From contig NZ_JAJOMB010000004.1 in the NCBI RefSeq assembly GCF_021129305.1, positions 62,001 to 126,000 on the forward strand: 64,000 nucleotides of DNA. The letters run 5' to 3'. Below, piece after piece: positions 18,206-26,171 of this stretch (position 1 is its first letter; each line of letters opens with the position of its first letter). The position numbers were made by a program, and so were the translations under genes. Under the pieces are notes generated by a model. It had not been told where the DNA came from. It did not search any database and was given only the letters and a program-made list of their open reading frames with translations. Source of the DNA: Kineosporia babensis (GTDB lineage: Bacteria > Actinomycetota > Actinomycetes > Actinomycetales > Kineosporiaceae).

Positions 18206-19375
18206 TCACGACGCCAGTTCCTGGATGGTGGTGAGAGTCAGGGTCTGGTTCAGCAGCCCCGAGGACCGCTCACCGATCGGCGAGATCTCGCCGTACGAGT
18301 AGAAACCGGCGATCAGGGCGTCGGCCGGAAGCCGGTCGGCCACCGTCTCCAGTTCGTCCTCGGTGCGCTGACGCAGCACCGCCCGGCGGCCGACGCAGCT
18401 GACCACCAGAGCCAGCGTGGGCACCCCGGGAATGAACTCCGCGGTCTTGAGGGCGTCCCCCGCGCCCTCCACCAGTTCGTCCATGTTCGCGCGCATCAGC
18501 CGGGCCACCCCGTCCTGCGGGATGTCGCCGGTGAAGATCAGGCTCTGCCGCTCCTCGTCGAACGCCTGGACCGTGCGCACCACGGCGCTCTGCTCGCTGT
18601 CGCCACCGCGCACCGACAACGGGAACAGCAGGGTCGACTGCGGGGTGCTGCCCATCCGCTCGCCGAGATAGTTGCGGTACAACTCCAGGGCCGGCTGGCC
18701 GTCGAGTTCGTACAGCACGTTTCCCTCGGACCGGGTGACCCGGCGTTCCGGGCCGAGAATGCCCCACCCGCCGCCGGCTCCGTAGCAGATCCGCAACTGA
18801 GGGCCGCTCAGGCCCAGCACCGAGACCACGCCGTTGCGCATCTGACCGTCAGCCAGCACCCAGGTCCGGTCGAACCGGTCCCCGTCACCGGCCAACCCAC
18901 CGACCACGACGGCCTGGCCCGCGCAACCCTCGCTCAGACCCCGGGCGAGTTCCGCACCATTGGCGCGCAGACCGTCCGAAAGCACCAGAACCGCGGCCAT
19001 CTGCGGATCGTCCTCGAGCAGCCCGCTGGTCAGGGAATGCCCGATCGCGCGCGAATCGCCACCCTCAGGCATCGCCGCGGTCCGCAGGGTCAGCCGCGAA
19101 GCCTCGAAACTCGCTACCGCGACGGTGATCGAGCCGTCGCTGATCTCCTCGCCGAGGATCTCGCCCGCGGTGGAGCAGCCCATCACCACCGAGGTGGGAT
19201 ACGCGGCCAGTACCTCACTGATCGGCCCCGCGTCGGCACTCCCGGCCGCGACGGCAGCATCCATCACCTCGCCGGAGCCGAACACCAGCACCAACGTCGA
19301 CGGGCCGTCCCAGGCCGGGAACGCCGTCGACTGCCACGCCCCGGCCCGCCATTGACCTGTCCAGGCCCTCACCAT
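18206..19375 (-). CDS. FIST-domain sensory protein (FIST_N/FIST_C)
   Basis: 389 residues. The N-terminal FIST part has the family's VMGCSTAGEILGEEISDGSITVA block (about residues 63-85) and GGLAGDGDRF. The C-terminal FIST_C part ends with ALIAGFYSYGEISPIG. FIST domains are intracellular small-molecule sensors thought to bind amino acids or similar ligands. No membrane segment or kinase domain is present. AAGGGG sits just before the ATG. Because the gene abuts the GGDEF-EAL gene (3 bp), the likely output is control of cyclic-di-GMP level. Confidence 0.93.
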   Translation of the reverse strand: MVRAWTGQWRAGAWQSTAFPAWDGPSTLVLVFGSGEVMDAAVAAGSADAGPISEVLAAYPTSVVMGCSTAGEILGEEISDGSITVAVASFEASRLTLRTAAMPEGGDSRAIGHSLTSGLLEDDPQMAAVLVLSDGLRANGAELARGLSEGCAGQAVVVGGLAGDGDRFDRTWVLADGQMRNGVVSVLGLSGPQLRICYGAGGGWGILGPERRVTRSEGNVLYELDGQPALELYRNYLGERMGSTPQSTLLFPLSVRGGDSEQSAVVRTVQAFDEERQSLIFTGDIPQDGVARLMRANMDELVEGAGDALKTAEFIPGVPTLALVVSCVGRRAVLRQRTEDELETVADRLPADALIAGFYSYGEISPIGERSSGLLNQTLTLTTIQELAS

Positions 19376-19441
19376 GTCCCCTTTTGCTCAGCAGACTCCG
19401 GAGTAGTCGACCGCCCGGGCACGGACTTGAGGTCTTGAGAT

Positions 19442-19936
19442 TCAGGCCACCTCGGCCGCCAGCCCGTCGGCCCGCCGCAGCAGCCACTCCTCGGTCGGGG
19501 TGCCGAACTGCTTCTCCCGGATCGTGCCGCCCCGATCGACCGTGACGATGCTCGGGGTGCCCATCAGGTTCAGCCGGCGCATGGTGACCGGGGCGTCGTC
19601 GCCGCCGTCGTGCCGGTCGATCCCGACCGGGAAGCTGACCCCGGCCCGGGCGATGTACCCGGCCAGCGCGTCCGGGCCCATATTGGCGTGGTTCTCGAAC
19701 ACGGTGTGCAGCCCGACCACCTGGATGCCGTCCTTGCGCCGGGTCACCTCGTGCACCCGGTTCATCATCGGCGTGGCCTCGTTCACACAGTTCGGGCACA
19801 ACATCTGGAAGGCGTACAGCAGGACGACCTGGTTCCTCAGGTCCGGTTCGGGCGCATTGGCCCACTTCTGCACCGACAGCTGAAGTTTCATCGCGGCAGC
19901 CACCTCAGCAGGATCGTTCGGCCGGGTCCGCACCAT
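19442..19936 (-). CDS. TlpA-like redoxin
   Basis: Up to 164 residues with a thioredoxin fold: VVLLYAFQMLCPNCVNEATP carries the CxxC pair (CPNC), and GTPSIVTVD carries the cis-proline loop. The FQMLCPxC context matches peroxiredoxin-like redoxin-family proteins that act on cytoplasmic thiols; no signal peptide is visible. Two starts are possible: ATG 19936, or ATG 19891 (MKLQLSVQKW), which has GAGGTGG about 7 nt upstream and better matches the conserved part. It is divergent from the dedA-type gene and lies 66 bp upstream of the FIST gene on the same strand. Confidence 0.85.
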   Translation of the reverse strand: MVRTRPNDPAEVAAAMKLQLSVQKWANAPEPDLRNQVVLLYAFQMLCPNCVNEATPMMNRVHEVTRRKDGIQVVGLHTVFENHANMGPDALAGYIARAGVSFPVGIDRHDGGDDAPVTMRRLNLMGTPSIVTVDRGGTIREKQFGTPTEEWLLRRADGLAAEVA

Positions 19937-20007
19937 GAGGCCGAATCACCCGGGCGGAGCACCGACGGTCAGGTCGCATTCAGGCTCGTCCGGGCACACT
20001 GAGGGTC

Positions 20008-20628
20008 ATGCCGTCGTTTCTCACCCCCGAGAACCTGATCTCCACGTTCGGGCTGCTCGGGATCCTGGTCATCGTCTTCGCGGAATCCGGGCTGCTGATC
20101 GGGTTCTTCCTGCCCGGTGACTCGCTGTTGTTCACCGCCGGCCTGCTGGTCGCCGACGGGCAGTACCTGCAGCAGCCGCTGTGGCTGGTCTGCCTCCTGG
20201 TCTCGATCGCCGCCATCGCCGGCGACCAGGCCGGTTACCTGTTCGGCCGCAAGGTCGGCCCGGCCCTGTTCCGCCGGCCCAACTCGCGCCTGTTCAAGCA
20301 GGAGAACCTGGTCCGGGCCGAGGAGTTCTTCGCCAAGTACGGCGCCCGCTCGATCGTCCTGGCCCGCTTCGTGCCCGTGGTGCGCACCTTCACCCCGATC
20401 GTGGCCGGGGCCAGCAACATGCACTACCGCACCTTCCTGACCTACAACATCGGCGGCGGCATCCTCTGGGGCAGCGGCGTGACGCTGCTGGGCTACTACC
20501 TGGGCCAGATCAGCTTCGTGAAGGAGCACATCGAGCTGATGCTGATCGCCATCGTGGCCGTCTCGGTGATCCCGATCGCGGTGGAACTGCTGCTCGCCCG
20601 GTTGCGGGCGAACCGGGCCGCGGTGTGA
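20008..20628 (+). CDS. DedA-family membrane protein
   Basis: 206 residues with several membrane helices. Family motifs are clear: FAESGLLIGFFLPGD near residues 24-38 (acidic Glu and Asp of the half-helix) and RFVPVVRTFTPIVAGA near 125-140. DedA/VTT proteins are linked to lipid-carrier (undecaprenyl phosphate or phospholipid) flipping and proton-dependent membrane homeostasis. GAGGG lies a few bases before the ATG. A strong terminator hairpin follows. Confidence 0.95.
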   Translation: MPSFLTPENLISTFGLLGILVIVFAESGLLIGFFLPGDSLLFTAGLLVADGQYLQQPLWLVCLLVSIAAIAGDQAGYLFGRKVGPALFRRPNSRLFKQENLVRAEEFFAKYGARSIVLARFVPVVRTFTPIVAGASNMHYRTFLTYNIGGGILWGSGVTLLGYYLGQISFVKEHIELMLIAIVAVSVIPIAVELLLARLRANRAAV

Positions 20629-20652
20629 AGGGCTGAGAAACTGAGGACGCGT

Positions 20653-20690
20653 CGACTCCGGCCATCGAGGCCGGAGTCGCCTGGTTTTGA
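20653..20690 (+). terminator. Terminator after the DedA-family gene
   Basis: Perfect 11-bp stem CGACTCCGGCC / GGCCGGAGTCG (20653-20663 with 20669-20679) and a 5-nt loop, followed by CCTGGTTTTG. It lies between the convergent dedA-type and VOC genes and could serve both strands. Confidence 0.85.
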
Positions 20691-20769
20691 GGCTGAGTTC
20701 GCGGAGAACCAGCTCACCACGTCCGGCTCGCGACCCCGCTCCTGACCGAACCCCCGTTGCGCATGACGA

Positions 20770-21228
20770 TCAGGCTCCAGCCGTCTGCTCCATGAGTTCC
20801 TCGGGACCGGCCTGCGCAGCAGCAGGGTCCATCCACATCACCTGCCAGCCGTGACCGTCCAGGTCGAAGAAGCTGCGCGAGCACATGAAACCGTAGTCCT
20901 CCAGGCCGTCGGCCTCGGTGGCCCCTGCGGCCAGGGCAGCCTTGGTCACCGAGTCGACCTCCTCCCGGGAACCGACGCTGAAGCAGTACAGCGCCAGGGC
21001 GTGGGTGCGGGCGTTGCCCATCGGCAGCCTGGAGAAGTGCGCGAACTTCTCGTGGGTGAGCAGCATGACGCTGGCCTGCTCACCGACCAGCATGCAGGCG
21101 GCGGTCTCGTCGGTGAAGTTCGGGTCGAAGCCGAACCCGAGACCGGCGAAGAACGCCTTGCTGCGCTCGAGGTCGGCCACCGGCAGGTTGAGAAAGAACA
21201 TGCGGCCGGGGTTCTGGGTGCTGGTCAT
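20770..21228 (-). CDS. VOC-family (glyoxalase/bleomycin-resistance fold) protein
   Basis: 152 residues starting MTSTQNPGRMFFLNLPVADLERSKAFF, the usual first beta-alpha unit of the family, with a second half ending SRSFFDLDGHGWQVMWMDP, typical of lactoylglutathione-lyase-like proteins. It fits the single-chain two-unit VOC fold that binds a metal through His/Glu residues. The substrate cannot be told. I chose ATG 21228 because GGAG lies 9 nt upstream; an in-frame start at 21243 adds five residues with no support. Confidence 0.88.
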   Translation of the reverse strand: MTSTQNPGRMFFLNLPVADLERSKAFFAGLGFGFDPNFTDETAACMLVGEQASVMLLTHEKFAHFSRLPMGNARTHALALYCFSVGSREEVDSVTKAALAAGATEADGLEDYGFMCSRSFFDLDGHGWQVMWMDPAAAQAGPEELMEQTAGA

Positions 21229-21411
21229 GATCGAGCTCTCCAAGTCGTTCGGTGTCGTCGGTACATCGGGTTGGACCGGACGGGTCCGCAGAACTCATCG
21301 GCCGAGTCCGCCCGCATTCCTTGACAGCGCCTGGACGCGCCCGGCACCGTTACCCAAGACATCGGATGTCTGATCCGCCAGTCAATGCATAGCGACGCAA
21401 CGGAGCGCCCG

Positions 21412-22686
21412 ATGCCGGTCACCTCGCCCCGCACCTACGCGGAGGTCCTCGCCCCACCCGCACACCAGGCCCTGGCCGGCGCCGGCCTGCTCGCCCGACT
21501 GCCCCTGGCCGTGCTCGGCTTCAGCGCGCTGCTGGTGGTCGAGGACACCACCGGCAGTTTCACTCTGGGCGGCGCCGTCTCCGGGGTCGTGGTGGCCGCC
21601 AATGCTGCGGCCGGCCCGGCCCTTGGCCGCCTCGGCGATCGCCACGGGCAGGCTCGGGTCCTGCGCGCGGCCACTCTCCTGAGTCTGCTCGGCGTGGCCG
21701 CGTTCGTGCTCGCAACCAGCGCCCACGCCCCCGCACCGGCGATCCTGGCCGCCGCTGCCCTGGCCGGCGCGGGCGTGGTCCCGATCGGCTCCTTCACCCG
21801 GGGCCGCTGGTCACAGCTCTACACGCCGTCCGACAGACATCCGATGAATGGCGCACGACTCGGCACGGCCTACGCCGTAGAAGCCGTCCTCGACGAACTG
21901 GTCTGGGTGGGCGGCCCGGTCACCGTCTCGGCCCTCGCTGCGCTCACCGACGCACGCCTGGCCATGATCGGCGCCTGCGCCATGGGCGCCCTCGGCAGCA
22001 TCCTGCTCGCCGCCCAGAAACCCGGCGCCGAGAACCCTGACACCAGGAATCCTGGTGCCACGGACCCGAAGCCCGCACCGACCGGCAAACTCTCGTTCCT
22101 GCCCGCCACCTCGCCCAGCGTCCTGGCCGCCCTGGCCGTCCTGGCCTCGATGTTCGCCGTCGGCATCACCTTCGGGCTGAACGACCTCTCCGCAGTAGCC
22201 TTCACCAAGGACGCCGGAGTTCCCGGCCTGGCGGGCACCGTGGTGGCAGCAGGCTCACTGGGCGCGGTGATCGGCGGCCTCACGGCCGGGCTGAGCCCCA
22301 CCACCGATCCCCAGCGGGGCGTGAGCATCGGCGCCGTGCTCTTCCTGATCGCCTACACGCCCCTGGCCTTCGCCTCGAACGTGCCCACGGTCCTGGCCCT
22401 GAGCTTCGCCGGCGGCCTGGCCTACGCCCCGTTCAGCGTCGCCGCCAACCGCCTGATCGAAAGACAGAGCCCGGCAGTACGACTCACCGAGTCCCTGGCC
22501 TGGCTCACCACCGCGAACCTGGCCGGCTTCGCCCTCGGCGCCCTGATCGGCGGCACCGCAATCGACCACTGGGGCCCTCGCGGCGGCTACTACCTGGTGC
22601 CGATATCCGCCTTGGCCACCCTGCTCCTGGCCGTGGCCGGAGCCCTCTGGACCAGGAACACCCGCACTCGCCCAGTGCGAAACTGA
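21412..22686 (+). CDS. Major facilitator superfamily transporter
   Basis: About 424 residues and 12 hydrophobic segments, with GRLGDRHGQARVLR after helix 2 as the MFS loop motif and a low-complexity hydrophilic linker (GAENPDTRNPGATDPKPAPTG) in the middle. Resembles actinobacterial drug-efflux-like MFS proteins; the substrate is unknown. ATG 21412 (MPVTSPRTY) is preferred because GGAG lies 6 nt upstream; an ATG at 21385 is also in frame. A TTGACA at 21321-21326 may be part of its promoter. Confidence 0.88.
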   Translation: MPVTSPRTYAEVLAPPAHQALAGAGLLARLPLAVLGFSALLVVEDTTGSFTLGGAVSGVVVAANAAAGPALGRLGDRHGQARVLRAATLLSLLGVAAFVLATSAHAPAPAILAAAALAGAGVVPIGSFTRGRWSQLYTPSDRHPMNGARLGTAYAVEAVLDELVWVGGPVTVSALAALTDARLAMIGACAMGALGSILLAAQKPGAENPDTRNPGATDPKPAPTGKLSFLPATSPSVLAALAVLASMFAVGITFGLNDLSAVAFTKDAGVPGLAGTVVAAGSLGAVIGGLTAGLSPTTDPQRGVSIGAVLFLIAYTPLAFASNVPTVLALSFAGGLAYAPFSVAANRLIERQSPAVRLTESLAWLTTANLAGFALGALIGGTAIDHWGPRGGYYLVPISALATLLLAVAGALWTRNTRTRPVRN

Positions 22687-22909
22687 CCACTGCGCAAAGC
22701 GACTCCACCCGCGGCGGCGCGCCCATCGTCCTCAATAAGAAGTTACAAGTGAGGACGCGGGACGCACCGGCGACTGTCCAGCCCGGAAACGTTGTGGTTC
22801 AGTACAGCGACACAATTCCGGTCAACGGTGGTGTGCTCTCGTCGCTATATCTTTTTATCCACGACACGTTTCAGCACTTGCCTCGAGCCAGAAGCGCAGT
22901 CCTGCCACT

Positions 22910-23575
22910 TCAGTCGGCCAGGGTGATGCCGAGCTCATGCGCCAGACTCGGGGCCAGTGACGTGAGGTCCTGACTCTGCACGGTGGCCCCTTTGAGCCCG
23001 GTCACCCCGCCCACCCCGTCCAGGATGCAGTTCTCGAACAGTACGCTGCTCATCCTGGCGTTCGCGAACTGAGCCGCGGTCAGGTCACAGCCGGAGAAGC
23101 GCACGTGCGTCAACTCGGCCCACTGAAAATCGGCCTGCCGCAAGTCGCACCGCTCGAAGACCACCTGCCTCAGCTTGCTCTGCCGATAGCGCGACAGATC
23201 CATCCGACACTCGGAGAACACCAGATCCCGGAACAAGCCGTCGCTCCAGGCCGAGCCCATCAGCCGGCATCCCTCCAGACTGCTCTGCAGCAGCGAGACA
23301 TCGCGGCCCTGCACGTTGGCGAAGTCACACCGCTCGATCACGGCGTCGGAGATGATGACCTGCTCCAGCGAGGCATTGGACAAGCGCACCGCCTCCAGCC
23401 TGCTCTCCTCCACGTCGCAGGCGTAGATCTGCGCCCCGCTGAAGTCGGTGCCCTCGTAGAGCATTGCTTTCAAGGTCTTTTCGTCGGCCCACGCATCGTC
23501 GGGGATCGTGGCTGGAGTGAGAGCACGGCTGACCTGGGGCGGTTTGGGCTTGCGGAGGCGCGGGATCGTCGACAC
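22910..23575 (-). CDS. Pentapeptide-repeat protein
   Basis: About 221 residues. From residue 40 on there are tandem five-residue units with a hydrophobic centre, e.g. TDFSGAQIYACDVEESRLEAVRL, CDFANVQGRDV, CDLRQADFQWAEL and CDLTAAQFANARM, the right-handed quadrilateral beta-helix repeat. Some members mimic DNA and protect gyrase; this one has no specific evidence for that. GTG 23575 (MSTIPRLRKPKPPQ) is chosen over an upstream ATG at 23653, whose extra residues are not repeat-like. The 223 bp before it on the left (22687-22909) show no gene. Confidence 0.87.
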   Translation of the reverse strand: MSTIPRLRKPKPPQVSRALTPATIPDDAWADEKTLKAMLYEGTDFSGAQIYACDVEESRLEAVRLSNASLEQVIISDAVIERCDFANVQGRDVSLLQSSLEGCRLMGSAWSDGLFRDLVFSECRMDLSRYRQSKLRQVVFERCDLRQADFQWAELTHVRFSGCDLTAAQFANARMSSVLFENCILDGVGGVTGLKGATVQSQDLTSLAPSLAHELGITLAD

Positions 23576-23783
23576 GTCGCCGAGCCTATCGAGGGCCCGG
23601 GCCGGCCCTGCCCGGCCGAGCGGGTGGACACCGAGGTCACCGCCTTCGACCATGCCGCGATCGCCTCGACAGTCGCATCGGCTTTTCCGCTACTAAGCGG
23701 CTATAGTCAATCAGGGGCCGTCTTCCACCGGTGTCCCTATTGAGGGATCATCCAGCATTGGCTGAACTCGAGGTGAGGTACAC

Positions 23784-24086
23784 ATGACCATCCCTGTCAG
23801 CGCGACCTACCTGTCCATGGCCGATGCCCGGACGAATCTGCGCGAGTTGCTCGACAACGTCAAGGCTACGCACGCCCGCTACAGCATTACCCGCAACGGC
23901 GAGGTAGACGCCGTTCTCATGTCCGCGGACGATCTCGAGGCTCTGGAGGAGACCCTGGAGATCCTCAGCGACCCCGACGAGATTGCAGCCATTCGAGAAG
24001 GCCTCTCCGACATCGAAGCAGGCGACGTCTTCACCATCGCCGAGGTGCGCCGAGAGTTCGGCCTGCGCCCTACAAGATCGTTCTGA
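23784..24086 (+). CDS. Phd/YefM-family antitoxin
   Basis: 100 residues. The N-terminal half (ADARTNLRELLDNVKATHARYSITRNGEVDAVLMSADDLEALEETLEIL) is the Phd/YefM fold that binds the operator. The C-terminal tail (DPDEIAAIREGLSDIEAGDVFTIAEV) is the acidic part that normally wraps the toxin. A good ribosome site (GAGGTGAGG) precedes the ATG by 5 nt. A partner RelE/ParE toxin should follow directly, but only a decayed trace is seen, so this may be an orphan antitoxin. Confidence 0.9.
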   Translation: MTIPVSATYLSMADARTNLRELLDNVKATHARYSITRNGEVDAVLMSADDLEALEETLEILSDPDEIAAIREGLSDIEAGDVFTIAEVRREFGLRPTRSF

Positions 24087-24289
24087 CCGCTTCGGCGAAA
24101 CACGACCTGGTGGGAGCCCAGGCCCGGCAGCACGATGAGTCCTACCTTCGACGCTTCAACCGGATCTGCGCGATCCAGGACAGGACGGAACGTCGACTCG
24201 TCCCTACCCAAGTCTCCCTGGCTGCGCCACAATCCCCTGGCCGAACCTGCGCTTCAGCCAAGGCCGGTACCTCGTTCAGGAAATGGTGA
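24065..24289 (+). pseudogene. Remnant of a RelE/ParE-type toxin
   Basis: In the frame one base behind the antitoxin, translation gives PYKIVLTASAKHDL right at the antitoxin stop, the usual opening of a RelE-family toxin. The following residues no longer match the family, no start codon precedes this frame, and the reading ends at TGA 24287. A third frame (about 24233-24300) reads WPNLRFSQGRYLVQEM. Together this suggests a toxin broken by frameshifts. Only about 14 residues support the identity. Confidence 0.38.
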
Positions 24290-26126
24290 CTTTCCCGAGG
24301 TAGCGCACTTTTAGCGGTGGCAGGCGCTCAGCGGGCCTCAACGATCCACTGTTCTGGCGGGTCTGCCCGTAGTCATGAATGTTGATCAGTGAATCCTTTA
24401 CCGGACCGCGAGAGGGCCCCACGGGCATCGCCCGTTCGGGGACCATATAGATCCCGGAGGTGTGCTCGGCGATCAGAGTGCCGGCTCCCTTGGCCGAGCC
24501 CGGTGTTCCTGACCGCGATGGGTCCGCGTACGCCTGCGCCGAAAAGGTCATGACGGCAACGCCTGCTGCGGCAGCGAGACCAGCTTTCTGCATGACGTGC
24601 GGTGCGGCGGCTTTCATCGCGGTGAGCAGCGGGACCACGTTGCTCGTTGTGTTGGCGGCGGCCCCAGCTCCACCTAGTTGGGCCAGGGCCACTTCCTCGA
24701 AGGTCATGGCGACTGCGCGGCTTGCTGTCATGGAGGCTACGGCGCTCCCGGAGCTTGTCTCGACCAGCGCCTGGGGAAGGGCAGTTCGCCCAAGTGTTCC
24801 GATCATCTCCGCGCCGATGGTCTCGCCGGCGGTCAGCTCAGTGGCGATCAGGGCCTCTTCGGCGATCAATGCCTCGGCAGCGAGCAGGGCCGGCTCGATC
24901 GCGACCGCCAGGCCACCGGTGATGATCACTGGAACGAGCACCATGGCGACGCTCTTGCCAGGGTTTTCGTAGATCCAGCGGAGCACGGCGTCAGCGAACT
25001 CCTTGAGCCCAGGAATGAGCTCAGCGGCCAGGCGGGCGAACTCTTCGACCGGAACGATCACCCGCTGGATCAGGTCTGTTTTTCCCTGCCGTCCGGCGAA
25101 GAGCTCTGCCGAAGTCTCGGCCAGGGCCCGGATCTTGGCCCAGACCGAATGGACGGTCGGACCGTAATACGGCATGAGATGACGATAAGCGGCTTCGTCG
25201 CAGACGATGAGGAAGGTGTCGCCCGGATAGGCGGCCCCGCGCTGGAACAGCGACTCATCGATAGCCTGCTGGTAGGGCCGGAGTGCTTCGATCGCATCGA
25301 ACCGGCATTTGATCCGGGGGATCGGATCGCCTTTGTAGGAGGTGTCGCCCAGTTCCTCGAGTAACTGTTTGACCTGATCTGGAACCATACATCTGAGGTA
25401 TGTGCCCATGATGTGCTTGGCCAGGGCAGCTTCGTTCACCTTCTGAGTCTGCTCCTCCCGATAGCCGAACTCGACGCAGACTTTGTAGAGGAGCAGACCG
25501 TCCTGCGGCCGGGTAACCTTCAGCCTTACGTGAACAGCAGCGAGACCCTCTCTCGCGCAGAGTGTTCGACAGAAATTTCCGAACGCTCGGTCCCCGGTCA
25601 GCGGAATCCACACCTGCCGAAGAGCAGGATAAAGGCTGCCGGGTCGATAGGGCAGGGCGAACTGGTCGTAGATGCTCTTGATGTTCCTCAGTTTCTGACG
25701 GCCCCGATACCGGCCACCGTCCGAGCCGGGTTTGATCTCGTAGTACTCCTTGCGGTCGTAACGTCCTGGGGCGGCTGGAACGATCTTGCCGGTGATCAGG
25801 CTCAGGCGCCCCGAAAGGCCGTTGTGGGTCACGATGTCGGGCCATTGCATCGGCTGTTTCATCAACTGACTGAGGCTGACGTTCTGGTTGCGCTCACTGA
25901 GCATCCTGCAGTAAGCGCCCTTGCCGCCGTGATCCGGCCAATCGATCGTGTTCAGGCCTGGGGATGGAGGTGGCACTTCGTGGGTCATCATCACGTAGTC
26001 CCCGAAGATGACCTTTTCCGCCACCTCCAGACCGAAGACCGAGGTGGCGTTCATCTGCCCCTTGTCCTTGGTCACGTCGAAAATCTCACCGAGGACGTAG
26101 CACCCCTCGTACTTCTTCCTTTTCAC
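24276..26126 (-). CDS. Unrecognised 616-aa protein with PD-(D/E)XK-like motif and two hydrophobic segments
   Basis: I do not recognise the family. Residues 90-160 contain WPDIVT (Asp97), then YYEIKPGS (Glu130, Lys132) and a GRQKLRNI helix, an order like the Asp...Glu-x-Lys core of PD-(D/E)XK nucleases seen in toxin and tail-associated proteins. Residues 392-432 (VAMVLVPVIITGGLAVAI and an Ala/Glu-rich stretch) and 516-533 are hydrophobic and could be membrane-inserting or export-like. The tail is Pro/Gly-rich. GTG start with GGGAG about 12 nt upstream. The gene begins 45 bp after the 844-aa protein gene, so the two are very likely one operon. Function unknown. Confidence 0.8.
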   Translation of the reverse strand: MKRKKYEGCYVLGEIFDVTKDKGQMNATSVFGLEVAEKVIFGDYVMMTHEVPPPSPGLNTIDWPDHGGKGAYCRMLSERNQNVSLSQLMKQPMQWPDIVTHNGLSGRLSLITGKIVPAAPGRYDRKEYYEIKPGSDGGRYRGRQKLRNIKSIYDQFALPYRPGSLYPALRQVWIPLTGDRAFGNFCRTLCAREGLAAVHVRLKVTRPQDGLLLYKVCVEFGYREEQTQKVNEAALAKHIMGTYLRCMVPDQVKQLLEELGDTSYKGDPIPRIKCRFDAIEALRPYQQAIDESLFQRGAAYPGDTFLIVCDEAAYRHLMPYYGPTVHSVWAKIRALAETSAELFAGRQGKTDLIQRVIVPVEEFARLAAELIPGLKEFADAVLRWIYENPGKSVAMVLVPVIITGGLAVAIEPALLAAEALIAEEALIATELTAGETIGAEMIGTLGRTALPQALVETSSGSAVASMTASRAVAMTFEEVALAQLGGAGAAANTTSNVVPLLTAMKAAAPHVMQKAGLAAAAGVAVMTFSAQAYADPSRSGTPGSAKGAGTLIAEHTSGIYMVPERAMPVGPSRGPVKDSLINIHDYGQTRQNSGSLRPAERLPPLKVRYLGKVTIS

Positions 26127-26171
26127 AGCGGCAACGTCTCCCTCTCGGGCCGTCGAAATGTGCTCCGGTGT

